A stretch of DNA of 64,000 nt from Fuerstiella sp. GTDB lineage: Bacteria > Planctomycetota > Planctomycetia > Planctomycetales > Planctomycetaceae. A model generated the notes under the pieces. That model was not told the DNA's origin, ran no database searches, and was given only the letters and a program-made list of their open reading frames with translations. This document shows, one piece after another, positions 1 through 8,030 of this stretch. Where the stretch lies: the NCBI GenBank assembly GCA_022447225.1, contig JAKVAZ010000006.1, positions 124,001-188,000 on the forward strand, read 5' to 3'. How positions within the stretch are numbered: the stretch's first letter is position 1; each line of letters starts with the position of its first letter. The translations under genes were made by a program, and so were the position numbers.

Positions 1-795
1 ATCGCGGGATCCGGGGGACTTTCCAATACTCCAACCAGTAACTATACGCGAGATCAGGGCTGGGGAATGGGACATCATGTCGGAGCCATTCCCAGCGCAA
101 TTGGTGGTCATGATATTTCGCTGTCACACGTAGGATGTGTTTTCGAAATTTCCGAGGAGTCGATGCCGCGATGGCGGAAGTGGTACAAACACGTGTGCCG
201 CGATCAACTGGTTGTGTGGCTTCCTGCCTGCTTTGTGGGCCTGGCACTTCCTGCGATGCTGTCCATTGATTTTTTGGATCGTGGCACACAGGCCGGCAGT
301 AACTGGACAATGGCGGTCATGACCGCCGAGGGCGTACAGGAGACCGTCACAAATCAGTCCGGTGCCGGCCTGGGCAGCTTCTGCTGGTTTATGACTATTC
401 TCTGCGGCTTTCTGGTACTGGCCCCGACAATGTCCACATCGGCAGACGGAATTATTCGACGCTGGGTCGACGTGTTCTGGACCAGCAGTAAACGCCTGAG
501 GGCAATGGATGCGCGACATATCAAAGTCGTGTATTTCAAAGTTTTGCTGGGCTATGCGGTTTTCGGTTGCGTCATGCTGTCGCTCAATCCGGGAGACTTA
601 ATTACCTACGCAACAATGTTCTTTAACATTGCCCTTGGCTTCAGTTGCTGGCACACACTGGTGATCAATGTCACGCTGCTGCCGAAGCCGCTGCGCCCCG
701 GCTGGTTCGTTCGCACGGCCCTGTCAGTGGCAGGAGCTTACTACATGATGCTGGGAACTTTCGCTATCGCACAGACGACCGGTCTCCTGAAGTAA
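1..795 (+). CDS. Nramp-like divalent metal transporter family protein, 3' part
   Basis: The reading frame is open from the first base of the window to the TAA at 793-795, so this is the C-terminal part of a longer gene whose start lies outside; the ATG at 67 is internal. The visible 264 residues include a conserved-looking stretch near the start (SNTPTSNYTRDQGWGMG, then a GAIPS segment), then four to five hydrophobic segments, consistent with the C-terminal half of a multi-pass inner-membrane protein. From memory this resembles the large Nramp-related proteins common in Planctomycetes and Verrucomicrobia. Nramp proteins move Mn2+ or Fe2+ with protons, but the metal-binding helices (TM1 and TM6) are not in the window, so substrate cannot be judged. 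The downstream 546 bp hold no gene. Alternative: an unrelated planctomycete multi-pass protein. Confidence 0.6.
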   Translation: MAGSGGLSNTPTSNYTRDQGWGMGHHVGAIPSAIGGHDISLSHVGCVFEISEESMPRWRKWYKHVCRDQLVVWLPACFVGLALPAMLSIDFLDRGTQAGSNWTMAVMTAEGVQETVTNQSGAGLGSFCWFMTILCGFLVLAPTMSTSADGIIRRWVDVFWTSSKRLRAMDARHIKVVYFKVLLGYAVFGCVMLSLNPGDLITYATMFFNIALGFSCWHTLVINVTLLPKPLRPGWFVRTALSVAGAYYMMLGTFAIAQTTGLLK

Positions 796-1341
796 CGTAT
801 TCGCTCTCTGCAGAATCGATCGATCGTTTAACGATTGTATTTCGTGGAGCTACTGTTCCTGAGTCCCCGACAGGTTTACAACATGCCCCCGGTAATAGAG
901 ACCACGCTTTTTGTGAGCCCATCCGGTTTGGCCGGTGGACGATGCGGCTCGCGACCGGACACATCGGATCCGATCGGCAGGCAGAAAGCTTCGTGATCTC
1001 CGGCAACCGGATCAGACGATCGCGATTTACTGCAGCACCCGGATGCTGTTACGGAACCTACTCGTTGGTTTGTCCATGTTCGAAATTTACCAACGTGCCC
1101 GTACTGCTGGCGCTGGTGTTCACAATACCTCAGAAATCTCAATTTCGAAATCACCTCAGTTCATGGATAGAGAATTAACCGTTCTCTGTCGTCAAAACCA
1201 TTCTGTTACCAAAACCACTGCAACGTCATTACTGCAACCAAGTGAAACTTTTCTCATACAGATTTCTTCTGTGGCTGTCGAGTGGCCGCACCACGATCCT
1301 GTGTAAACTCTTTCTGTACTCAATCCCTCAACGAGTTGACC
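796..1341. other. Intergenic stretch without recognisable gene
   Basis: The open frames here (for example plus-strand frames around 645-1178 and 935-1306) overlap other genes or give low-complexity translations with many Ser, Arg and Thr. I see no tRNA, clear terminator hairpin or strong promoter. Confidence 0.5.
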
Positions 1342-2166
1342 ATGCTGCCCGCAATGATAATGAGCCTGACACTGACTGCCGGTCTTTCAGCGATTCCGGC
1401 AGTTCGATCTGTACCCGATACGACTGCAGGTGAGCAGACGAGGTTTGGCGGTGTGAAATGTGAAGGCGACTATCAACATCATCTGCAGGGAGTCTGTACC
1501 AATCAACGCGATTCCATTTACTGGTCGTTCACAACAGTCCTGGTCAAAACAGATCGCAATGGCACAGTCAGGAAGAGTCTGCCGGTGGCAAATCATCACG
1601 GCGATCTTTGTTTTCATAAAGGCAAACTGTATGCCGCCGTAAATCTGGGACGATTCAATGATCCGGACGGTAACGCTGATTCATGGGTCTACGTTTACGA
1701 CGCGGACACCCTGCAGGAAACGGCAAAACACCGGACACCGGAAGTGTTCCATGGTGCCGGCGGCATTGGTGCCATGCAGGGTGAATTTTATGTCGTGGGA
1801 GGCCTCCCGGACGGGGTTGAGCAAAATTACGTCTACCGGTATGACTCACAGTTTCACTTTAAACGGAAACACGTCATCAGGAGTGGCTGGACAGAACTGG
1901 GAATACAGACGGCCACATTTCACCACGGCAGCTGGTGGTTTGGCTGCTACGGCACACCGAAAATCCTGTTGAAAACCGATTCCGGTTTCCGGATGCAGGG
2001 ACGCTACGAGTTTGATGCATCACTGGGAATCGTGGGTGTCCACAACGACCATGTTCTGGTCGCAAAAGGGCTTCGCACAACAGAGCAGCGCTGCCTGGGT
2101 TCGCTGCATCTGGCACGACCCGATTCGGAGCAGGGGCTGGTGGTCGTCCCGGGCGGTAACGAATGA
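1342..2166 (+). CDS. Secreted hypothetical protein, beta-propeller-like
   Basis: A 274-residue protein. I chose the ATG at 1342 because it opens a hydrophobic signal peptide (about residues 1-22, ending near the alanine in SAIPAV); the upstream in-frame ATG at 1282 would put 20 polar residues in front of it. The mature part has repeated short strands with Trp/Tyr/Gly pattern (VYVYDADTL, YVYRYDSQFHF, WWFGCYG) and evenly spaced loops, which suggests a propeller-type fold exported to the periplasm. No catalytic motif is recognised. It stands alone on the plus strand, converging with the symporter gene 18 bp away. Function unknown. Confidence 0.65.
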   Translation: MLPAMIMSLTLTAGLSAIPAVRSVPDTTAGEQTRFGGVKCEGDYQHHLQGVCTNQRDSIYWSFTTVLVKTDRNGTVRKSLPVANHHGDLCFHKGKLYAAVNLGRFNDPDGNADSWVYVYDADTLQETAKHRTPEVFHGAGGIGAMQGEFYVVGGLPDGVEQNYVYRYDSQFHFKRKHVIRSGWTELGIQTATFHHGSWWFGCYGTPKILLKTDSGFRMQGRYEFDASLGIVGVHNDHVLVAKGLRTTEQRCLGSLHLARPDSEQGLVVVPGGNE

Positions 2167-2184
2167 CCGCAGCCCCGGGCTGAC

Positions 2185-4155
2185 TTACGGTACCGGTTGG
2201 TAGAAGTACTTTTCGACCAGGTCCCGTGGTGGCGGCGGAGTCAGCAGAGTCACCCCATACCCCACCAAAAAGGAAGTCGTCAGCCCAATAATGATGGGAT
2301 CCATGTCGAACAGTCGGTAGGCAGAAAATCCGTTGCCCTGCAGAAAGCCGATCAGATACATCGACAGGTGAGAACCAAATCCGGAGAGCATGGCTGCGAT
2401 ACATCCCTGAGCATTCGCACGCGGCCAGTACAGAGCATAGACAACCGCTGCCAGAAAACAGGCCGCCAAACCACTGCCGGTATACACGATAATGTCCTGC
2501 AGAAATTCAGGTGGATTCATCGCTCCAAACAGCGCCCCCAGGCCCGCCACCAGGGTGATCACGTAACTAAAGGTCTTGATTTTCTTTTCCTGTACCCCGG
2601 GATTGATGTTCCGCTGGTAGATGTCGCGAACCAGCGCGGAGGAGATCATCAGCAAAAAGCTGTCAACGGTGGACATCACGGCGGCAAACGGAGCCGCAAT
2701 CAGCAGCCCGGCCAGCCAGCCCATTCCGATATTCGTGGTCAGTTCAATCGCCATCTGAGGCATAATCCGATCCGGTTCTGATTCCATGCCGGGCATCAGC
2801 ACACGAGCACAGCAGAAGATGATCACCAGGGGGAAATAAATGGCGGAGTAATACACAGCAACAGTGAAGATCGACCGTCTCAGGGTGACGGTATCTTTAA
2901 AGGCCATCAGGCGGACCATATTGCTGGGTTGTCCGGTCCCGGAAATGGCCCACATGAAGAAGAACGAAATCGCCAGACTCAGCGGCAAAAATCCATCTGA
3001 TTTCAGGCGGTGCGGTCCCGGTCCGGTGACGTACGATCCCGCCTGTTCCGGTTTGGCACCATAGGCGTAGTCGTTGATCTCGCTGATCTCCAGAGTGACC
3101 CGATCTGTGACGTTGCTGCGCTCGCGTCCCGATTCAAGTCGCCGCCGAACCTGTTCGATATCGTCCGCTGAAACGATTTCCCAGATTTCCACATTCGTCG
3201 CTTCCGGCTCACTGTTGGTGAGATCGAATCGGTCTTTGATCTTGAACAACCGCTCCCCGTCATTCTGTCCGGTGAAGATCCATGATCCCGACGGGACTGT
3301 CACGTCAGCGTTGTCCCCGATCGCTCTGATGATTCCAGTCCCTCTTCGGGGGGGAACCATTCTGACCATGCGATGAGTGACCTGTTCCAGTCCCGCCCCA
3401 TCAACGGTTTGGGCAATATTTCCGGCCTGGTTGATCGCCAGCGGTAACATGATTACCACGCCAATCACCATCACCACCCCCTGCATCACATCGGTCCAGA
3501 CCACCGCGTGAAAACCACCGTAAGTGGTGTACACAATCACCGCGACGCCAAAGACAACCAGGCACAAGAGGTATTCATTGCCCTGAGAACTAAGATTACC
3601 AATCCAGTCGGGCAGGCTGGCTGCTGCTGAAGTAAAAGCGTCAATCGGTCCCAGCAGGGTTTTGAGGATAGTGCTGCCACCCTTAAACTGAGCAATCAGA
3701 TTAAACGTCATAAAAAACACGATCAGTGAGACTGAAATCAGCCCGAACGACACACTACGAAACCTGTCACGAAGGATATCGGGAATCGTGATCGCCCCGG
3801 CCGTTCGCGCCACCTCATTGATCCGTTTGCCCAGCAGCCCCATCACGCAGATCGGCACCACCATGTAACTGCCGATCCACAGGCCGAGACTCCAGCCGTG
3901 CGTGTAGATCTTACTGGGAAACCCCATGAAGCTGCCGCCGGAGGAACTCGTCGCCGCAAGCGTCAGTGCGAACGCCCACACCCCCAGACCACGACTGCCC
4001 AGGAAGTATTCGCTCAAAAAGCTTCGACCTTTGAGTAAGCGGTTTGACAGGCCCGCAATGACAAACACACCAACAATGTAGACCAGAAACGTCCATAAGA
4101 CCGCCTGGCCTGAATCGGCCTGTCCCAGAGTTATCAGTTGCCGGATTCCGTTCAT
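2185..4155 (-). CDS. Sodium:solute symporter family protein with large soluble insert
   Basis: A 656-residue inner-membrane protein of the SSS (solute:sodium symporter) family, which couples Na+ entry to uptake of sugars, amino acids or organic acids. Family hallmarks visible: many hydrophobic helices, the TYGGFHAVVWTDVMQG block (residues 211-226) and a GTGQPSNMVRLMAFKD block (405-420) matching the GQP..R.MA signature of PutP-like members. Between these blocks, roughly residues 255-388, sits a charged soluble segment much longer than the usual loop. The ATG overlaps the stop of the upstream small membrane gene (ATGA at 4152-4155), indicating translational coupling. The substrate cannot be inferred; PanF/PutP-like is the closest impression. 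Confidence 0.88.
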   Translation of the reverse strand: MNGIRQLITLGQADSGQAVLWTFLVYIVGVFVIAGLSNRLLKGRSFLSEYFLGSRGLGVWAFALTLAATSSSGGSFMGFPSKIYTHGWSLGLWIGSYMVVPICVMGLLGKRINEVARTAGAITIPDILRDRFRSVSFGLISVSLIVFFMTFNLIAQFKGGSTILKTLLGPIDAFTSAAASLPDWIGNLSSQGNEYLLCLVVFGVAVIVYTTYGGFHAVVWTDVMQGVVMVIGVVIMLPLAINQAGNIAQTVDGAGLEQVTHRMVRMVPPRRGTGIIRAIGDNADVTVPSGSWIFTGQNDGERLFKIKDRFDLTNSEPEATNVEIWEIVSADDIEQVRRRLESGRERSNVTDRVTLEISEINDYAYGAKPEQAGSYVTGPGPHRLKSDGFLPLSLAISFFFMWAISGTGQPSNMVRLMAFKDTVTLRRSIFTVAVYYSAIYFPLVIIFCCARVLMPGMESEPDRIMPQMAIELTTNIGMGWLAGLLIAAPFAAVMSTVDSFLLMISSALVRDIYQRNINPGVQEKKIKTFSYVITLVAGLGALFGAMNPPEFLQDIIVYTGSGLAACFLAAVVYALYWPRANAQGCIAAMLSGFGSHLSMYLIGFLQGNGFSAYRLFDMDPIIIGLTTSFLVGYGVTLLTPPPPRDLVEKYFYQPVP

Positions 4156-4517
4156 GCGGCACCTCCCGCGGTCTGCACAGCATCAGTTGCCAGCCCGTCT
4201 TCATCACCGGCTGCGCCCAAATCGTCATCCTTCATGAAAAAAAAGCAGATCCAGGCAGTGATCACGTCAGCCACGATCCACGGCAGCAGGATGCCGCCAA
4301 ACAGCCAGCTGGGAATCCCCAGTGTTGTATTTAACGTTTCCACGCTGACCTGCCGGCCATAACCATTGATGTAACAGTAAGGGACTGACCAGCACAGCGC
4401 GACAAACCAAACGGCGAAAATCACCATCGCCTCGCGCCGCGAGTTGAGAAAGACACGGGTCGGTTGCAGACCAGTGGTTGTGTCTGTGGAAACGGGCGTG
4501 ACGTCCTGGGAACTCAT
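4152..4517 (-). CDS. Small membrane protein, symporter partner (YhdT/DUF997-like)
   Basis: A 121-residue protein with two hydrophobic helices (about residues 33-52 and 68-93) flanked by polar tails; the C-terminus is acidic then alanine-rich. It sits directly upstream of the sodium:solute symporter gene with a 4-base ATGA overlap. In Enterobacteria the pantothenate symporter panF is preceded by a similar small two-helix gene (yhdT, DUF997), and the sequence pattern here (R..A..VF..W, then a W.FGG..PW segment) fits that kind of partner. Role inferred only from position: a small subunit or chaperone of the symporter. A nearly perfect hairpin lies 53 bp upstream of the start. Confidence 0.7.
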   Translation of the reverse strand: MSSQDVTPVSTDTTTGLQPTRVFLNSRREAMVIFAVWFVALCWSVPYCYINGYGRQVSVETLNTTLGIPSWLFGGILLPWIVADVITAWICFFFMKDDDLGAAGDEDGLATDAVQTAGGAA

Positions 4518-5134
4518 CCGAGACCTCGTGATGCCGGTGAAACAAAAAACATCCGTCGACCGCCGTGTGGCAGGAACTCCGAAAAAAAATAATTTCGGAT
4601 GTTCCTGCTGCGGCCATACGCCAGGCAGTTCAATAGTTGCGGATGTTGTATCAGATCATCAGTCGGAACAAACCGTATATGCCCGTTTCCGGTTGTTCTG
4701 TTGAGAAGACACCGCGCTCTGCATTCCCGGAACCACCACGGATCTTCAGCATCGGTCCCCGTGACACCTCAGCGGCTACCGTCTGACACCCCCCATGTCT
4801 GGTTAACGAACTTTTACTTCACTGAAACCGAAAATCAGCTCAGCGGCGCAGAAACTCGAACGGCCGACAGTCAGGCTCCTTATTAACATCAATGGGCAAC
4901 TGTTCATCCTCCTGTACGTCCGGGGTCTTTCAGTGATATAATTACCGTCTGCTGAGCACCAACCAAAACTGGTTACTGTTCGGCAGATGGAATCCATTCG
5001 CGGCCTCCTGTGCAGCAGAGTACAGCATCAGTGAGGACCGATCCGGCGTTCAGGCTGGTTCTCGGACTAAATGAGACGCTGCTGAACCACAACTCCAACT
5101 CCCTGTTATTGCCACTCACGTCAGGAATCGAGTG
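4518..5134. other. Divergent intergenic region
   Basis: This 617-bp gap separates the minus-strand symporter operon from the plus-strand flavoprotein. Apart from the hairpin at 4570-4608 and a TATAAT hexamer at 4937-4942 without a good -35 partner, I see nothing. Short open frames here are not convincing. Confidence 0.5.
4570..4608. repeat. Inverted repeat (hairpin) upstream of the symporter operon
   Basis: Arms GCAGGAAC-T-CCGAAA (4570-4584) and TTTCGG-AT-GTTCCTGC (4593-4608) pair over 14 base pairs with a small 1x2 internal mismatch and an A/T-only loop of about 8 bases. It lies 53 bp before the start of the small membrane gene on the minus strand. There is no run of T after either arm, so it is not a standard intrinsic terminator. 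It could be an operator for a dimeric regulator or a 5'-leader hairpin. Confidence 0.6.
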
Positions 5135-6193
5135 ATGGAAATATGTTCGTCAGCTGAACTGCCAGGATACGACCGGCATCAATCCTACGAATGGAATTAT
5201 GAAAGAGCACCATCGCCTGTGTCTTTGGAGGTACCGGCAGTCCAGGGAAAATGGTCGCTCTGCGGACTGCCCGTGGATTCACCGCTTGGTATTCCTGCCG
5301 GTCCGTTATTGAATGGTCGCTGGTGCCTGTATTATGCCAGTCTCGGGTTCGATGTGGTCACCTACAAAACTGTCCGCAGCCGGGCTCGCGAGTGTTATGT
5401 GATGCCCAACCTGCAGCCGGTGAAATGCGACCAGGTCTCCGAGCACATCACAGAGCTGCCGGCGTCTTCAACCATGAACGGAAGCTGGGCTGTGTCCTAC
5501 GGCATGCCGTCCATGGAACCTGACGTGTGGCGGAAAGATGTGCAGGCAACTCGGACTGCCCTGCCACCAGGAAAACTGCTGTCGGTCTCCGTAGTAGCAA
5601 CCGTGCAGGAGGGCTGGACCATTGACGACATAGCTGAAGACTACGCACTGTGCGCCAGGTGGGCAGTTGAAAGCGGTGCAGATATCGTTGAAACCAATTT
5701 CTCCTGTCCGAATGTTTCAACCAGGGACGGACAGCTGTACCAGAATCCGGATGCAGCACAGCAGGTAGCAGATTGTGTCCGGTCTGCGATCGGTCAGACG
5801 CCCTATATCGTCAAAATCGGCCATGTCCCGTCTCACGCGGCGGCGGCAGATCTGCTTGATGCGCTAAGAACCTCAACGTCAGCCATTGCCATGACTAACA
5901 GTGTCGCCACCCAAGTACGCGACGGTTCGCATTTGCTGTTCGACGGACAACGTCGAGGTATCTGTGGACAGGCAATTCTGGATGCGTCTGTGGATCAGGT
6001 AGCCATGTTCCATCAGCTCGTGGTGGAACGTCGTTCCGATATGGAGCTGATTGGTGTTGGAGGAATCAGTTCGGCAGCCGACGTTCAGCGATATCTGAGC
6101 TCCGGTGCCAGTGCGTGCCATCTGGCAACGGCTGCCATGACCAACCCTGGAATTGCCCTTCAGATCCGTTCTTCGCTGCAACCAGCAGGCTGA
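5135..6193 (+). CDS. Dihydroorotate dehydrogenase-like FMN flavoprotein
   Basis: A 352-residue TIM-barrel flavoprotein of the DHODH / dihydropyrimidine dehydrogenase superfamily. Diagnostic elements: GIPAGPLLNG near residue 54 (phosphate/FMN loop), VVTYKTVRS (about 75-83), ETNFSCPNVS around 186-195, VKIG near 230 and the C-terminal GVGGISSAADVQRYLSSGA glycine loop that grips the FMN phosphate. The ATG at 5135 is preferred over the GTG immediately before it; AGGAA lies about 8 bases upstream. Length fits class 1/2 enzymes. No pyrimidine genes are adjacent, so use in pyrimidine synthesis is not assured; it could oxidise another dihydropyrimidine or be a family member of unknown substrate. Confidence 0.8.
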   Translation: MEICSSAELPGYDRHQSYEWNYERAPSPVSLEVPAVQGKWSLCGLPVDSPLGIPAGPLLNGRWCLYYASLGFDVVTYKTVRSRARECYVMPNLQPVKCDQVSEHITELPASSTMNGSWAVSYGMPSMEPDVWRKDVQATRTALPPGKLLSVSVVATVQEGWTIDDIAEDYALCARWAVESGADIVETNFSCPNVSTRDGQLYQNPDAAQQVADCVRSAIGQTPYIVKIGHVPSHAAAADLLDALRTSTSAIAMTNSVATQVRDGSHLLFDGQRRGICGQAILDASVDQVAMFHQLVVERRSDMELIGVGGISSAADVQRYLSSGASACHLATAAMTNPGIALQIRSSLQPAG

Positions 6194-6335
6194 ACCAATA
6201 CAAAACGGGGTCCCGGACCGTCACCGAAATACAGGACGGACGGACAGGCATTCCCTACGGCTGCATCAGTCAGTACGGAGTGACACCAGTACCAAATCAG
6301 CAGAACAAGACAGCCCGACCATCCGCAAACGCAAA

Positions 6336-6737
6336 TTAAATACGCGCCGGATGATCACGAAACGCCACCGACGTATCGATTTCGTATTCGTTTTCAAACG
6401 CCTCACCAAAATCGTAGACGTCAACAAAATCCTCCAGCCGATCATCTTCCGTCTTGCGCATGCGGCCGGATTCAATGAGTTCAAACACGATTCGCCCAAA
6501 ATCCTCTGTGGTCGTGATTCCCCAGGCCGCAAGAACTGTTTTTGCCATTAAACCGAAGTGGCGCAGCGCCATTTCACGAACACCGTCCAGCAGTTCCTCG
6601 CCCGAAATGTGTCCGGCCTGTGGGGTCCCCCGATCGCGCCCCAGTTTTTCCTGAGCATACTGCAGAGCGGCAAACACAAACTGGTACGCATTAACATGAT
6701 AAGCTGAACGACGGCTTTGGCCGCGAAGAACAGTCAT
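6336..6737 (-). CDS. Minf_1886 family protein
   Basis: A 133-residue soluble protein matching the small conserved Minf_1886 family of Planctomycetes, Verrucomicrobia and relatives. Shared features include a Tyr/His..AY.FV..AL.Y start, a conserved HISGEELLDGVREMAL block (residues 43-58), FG.MAKTVL.AWG, and DFG.IVFELIE near 78-90, followed by an acidic ED...YDF.EAFE segment. The function of the family is unknown. It lies 84 bp downstream of the PSP1/RicT-like gene on the same strand, so the two are probably cotranscribed, and it converges with the flavoprotein gene. Confidence 0.85.
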   Translation of the reverse strand: MTVLRGQSRRSAYHVNAYQFVFAALQYAQEKLGRDRGTPQAGHISGEELLDGVREMALRHFGLMAKTVLAAWGITTTEDFGRIVFELIESGRMRKTEDDRLEDFVDVYDFGEAFENEYEIDTSVAFRDHPARI

Positions 6738-6821
6738 GGGACGCGCTCGATAACGGGCTGTCGGAAAGATCGGATGCTGTTACCCATCATAAGGTCGAAG
6801 CAGCGCTGACTGAAGGGTCTG

Positions 6822-7712
6822 TCACAGATTTTGATCAGGATCTGAGTCGGACCTTCGTTTGTTTTCATGATTTTGCTTTGAAACGACGGTGACAATATCG
6901 TCCTGACCAGTAAGGAGTCGCCGCCCGTCATCATAACTCACCAGCAACTGGCGAGATAAAAGTTCCAGGGACACAACACGTCCCTGTCCCTGTTTGGTAA
7001 CGACAGTTGATCCAACCGACGGCATTTCGCGACGGTTTTCCTCATAAGTTTCATATTCGTAGCGCAGGCAGCACTTCAGTCTTCCGCAGCGTCCGGAAAT
7101 CTTGGCCGGATCGAGTGTGGCCTTTTGAAGCTTGGCCATTTTCATGGAGACCGGAGGCATCTCATCCAGATGCGTATTGCAGCACACCGGTTTTCCGCAG
7201 TCTCCGTAATCGGCAAGCAGTCGCGCTTCGTCGCGAACCCCCATCTGCCTCATTTCGATCCGAGCGTTAAACTCGCCGGCCAGCTCCCGCACCAACTCCC
7301 GAAAGTCAATCCGCTTCTCGGCCAGGTAGAAAAATACGATTCGCTCACCACCGAAGATCTGCTCCACATCAACCAGTTTCATTTGCAGTTTGCGGTGATT
7401 GATGATTCGTTCAGCATCGACGAAGTATTGTTTTTCCCGTTCTGCGACTTCATCCCGTGAGCGTCTGTCCTCGTCTGTAGCAGATCGCAGAATCCGACCG
7501 ATTCTTCCGTTTTCACCCAGCCACTCCCGAGTCCTCGAGGAGGACTGACTCAATACGGTCCCCCATTCGACTCCTCGATCTGTTCGGATGATGACCGCGT
7601 CACCACGTCTTACGGTATCCCGCGGCCGCGTCGTGAATTCCCTTAGAATCCTCATCGCCCCGTAGCGCACCACCACGCGGGAGAAGTCATCCGGCTGATT
7701 CGTCTCTGACAT
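6822..7712 (-). CDS. ricT: PSP1 domain protein, RicT/YaaT-like
   Basis: A 296-residue cytoplasmic protein of the PSP1 family, whose Bacillus member RicT (YaaT) belongs to the Y-complex with RicA and RicF and affects RNA processing. Cysteine motifs typical of the family are present: CGKPVCC near residue 193 and CGRLKCCLRYE near residue 225; in RicT such cysteines help bind an iron-sulfur cluster. The start at 7712 (MSETNQPDD) is fixed by a strong AGGGGG Shine-Dalgarno at 7718-7723; the longer frame to 7829 has no such site. Followed by the Minf_1886 gene. Whether the Ric complex exists in this organism is not shown by the window. Confidence 0.85.
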   Translation of the reverse strand: MSETNQPDDFSRVVVRYGAMRILREFTTRPRDTVRRGDAVIIRTDRGVEWGTVLSQSSSRTREWLGENGRIGRILRSATDEDRRSRDEVAEREKQYFVDAERIINHRKLQMKLVDVEQIFGGERIVFFYLAEKRIDFRELVRELAGEFNARIEMRQMGVRDEARLLADYGDCGKPVCCNTHLDEMPPVSMKMAKLQKATLDPAKISGRCGRLKCCLRYEYETYEENRREMPSVGSTVVTKQGQGRVVSLELLSRQLLVSYDDGRRLLTGQDDIVTVVSKQNHENKRRSDSDPDQNL

Positions 7713-8030
7713 ATCGTCCCCCTTATTACCGGACCGAATGACACCGCAGCTCAGCCCCCCAGTATAGGACATACAAAGCGGAAATGAGAAGTCGGTGGAA
7801 TCGAATCTGTTTTTGAGATTTTTCTGCACGAAATCCGAAACAAATTGTCACAGATACTCCTGCAAAGACTGATTTTGACTGCGGAACGTCCCAGTTCGGA
7901 TGTGCTCGGTTGTACGAGTCGGCCGGTCCGACTCTTTCGGAATTTGCGATTGCGGAAGATCATCACTTTTCGTTCGTCCGGCACCCGGTATTCGGTATAC
8001 CCGCTGAGAGGAACATAGGAATCCATTTCC
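7713..8030. other. Divergent promoter region
   Basis: A 318-bp gap between the minus-strand ricT-like gene and the plus-strand anti-sigma-like gene. It should carry promoters for both; the only clear signal is the Shine-Dalgarno of the ricT-like gene at 7718-7723. Confidence 0.5.

Noticed and set aside
4937-4942. TATAAT hexamer upstream of the flavoprotein gene
   Set aside because: No matching -35 at 16-18 bases and about 190 bp from the start; not enough to call a promoter.
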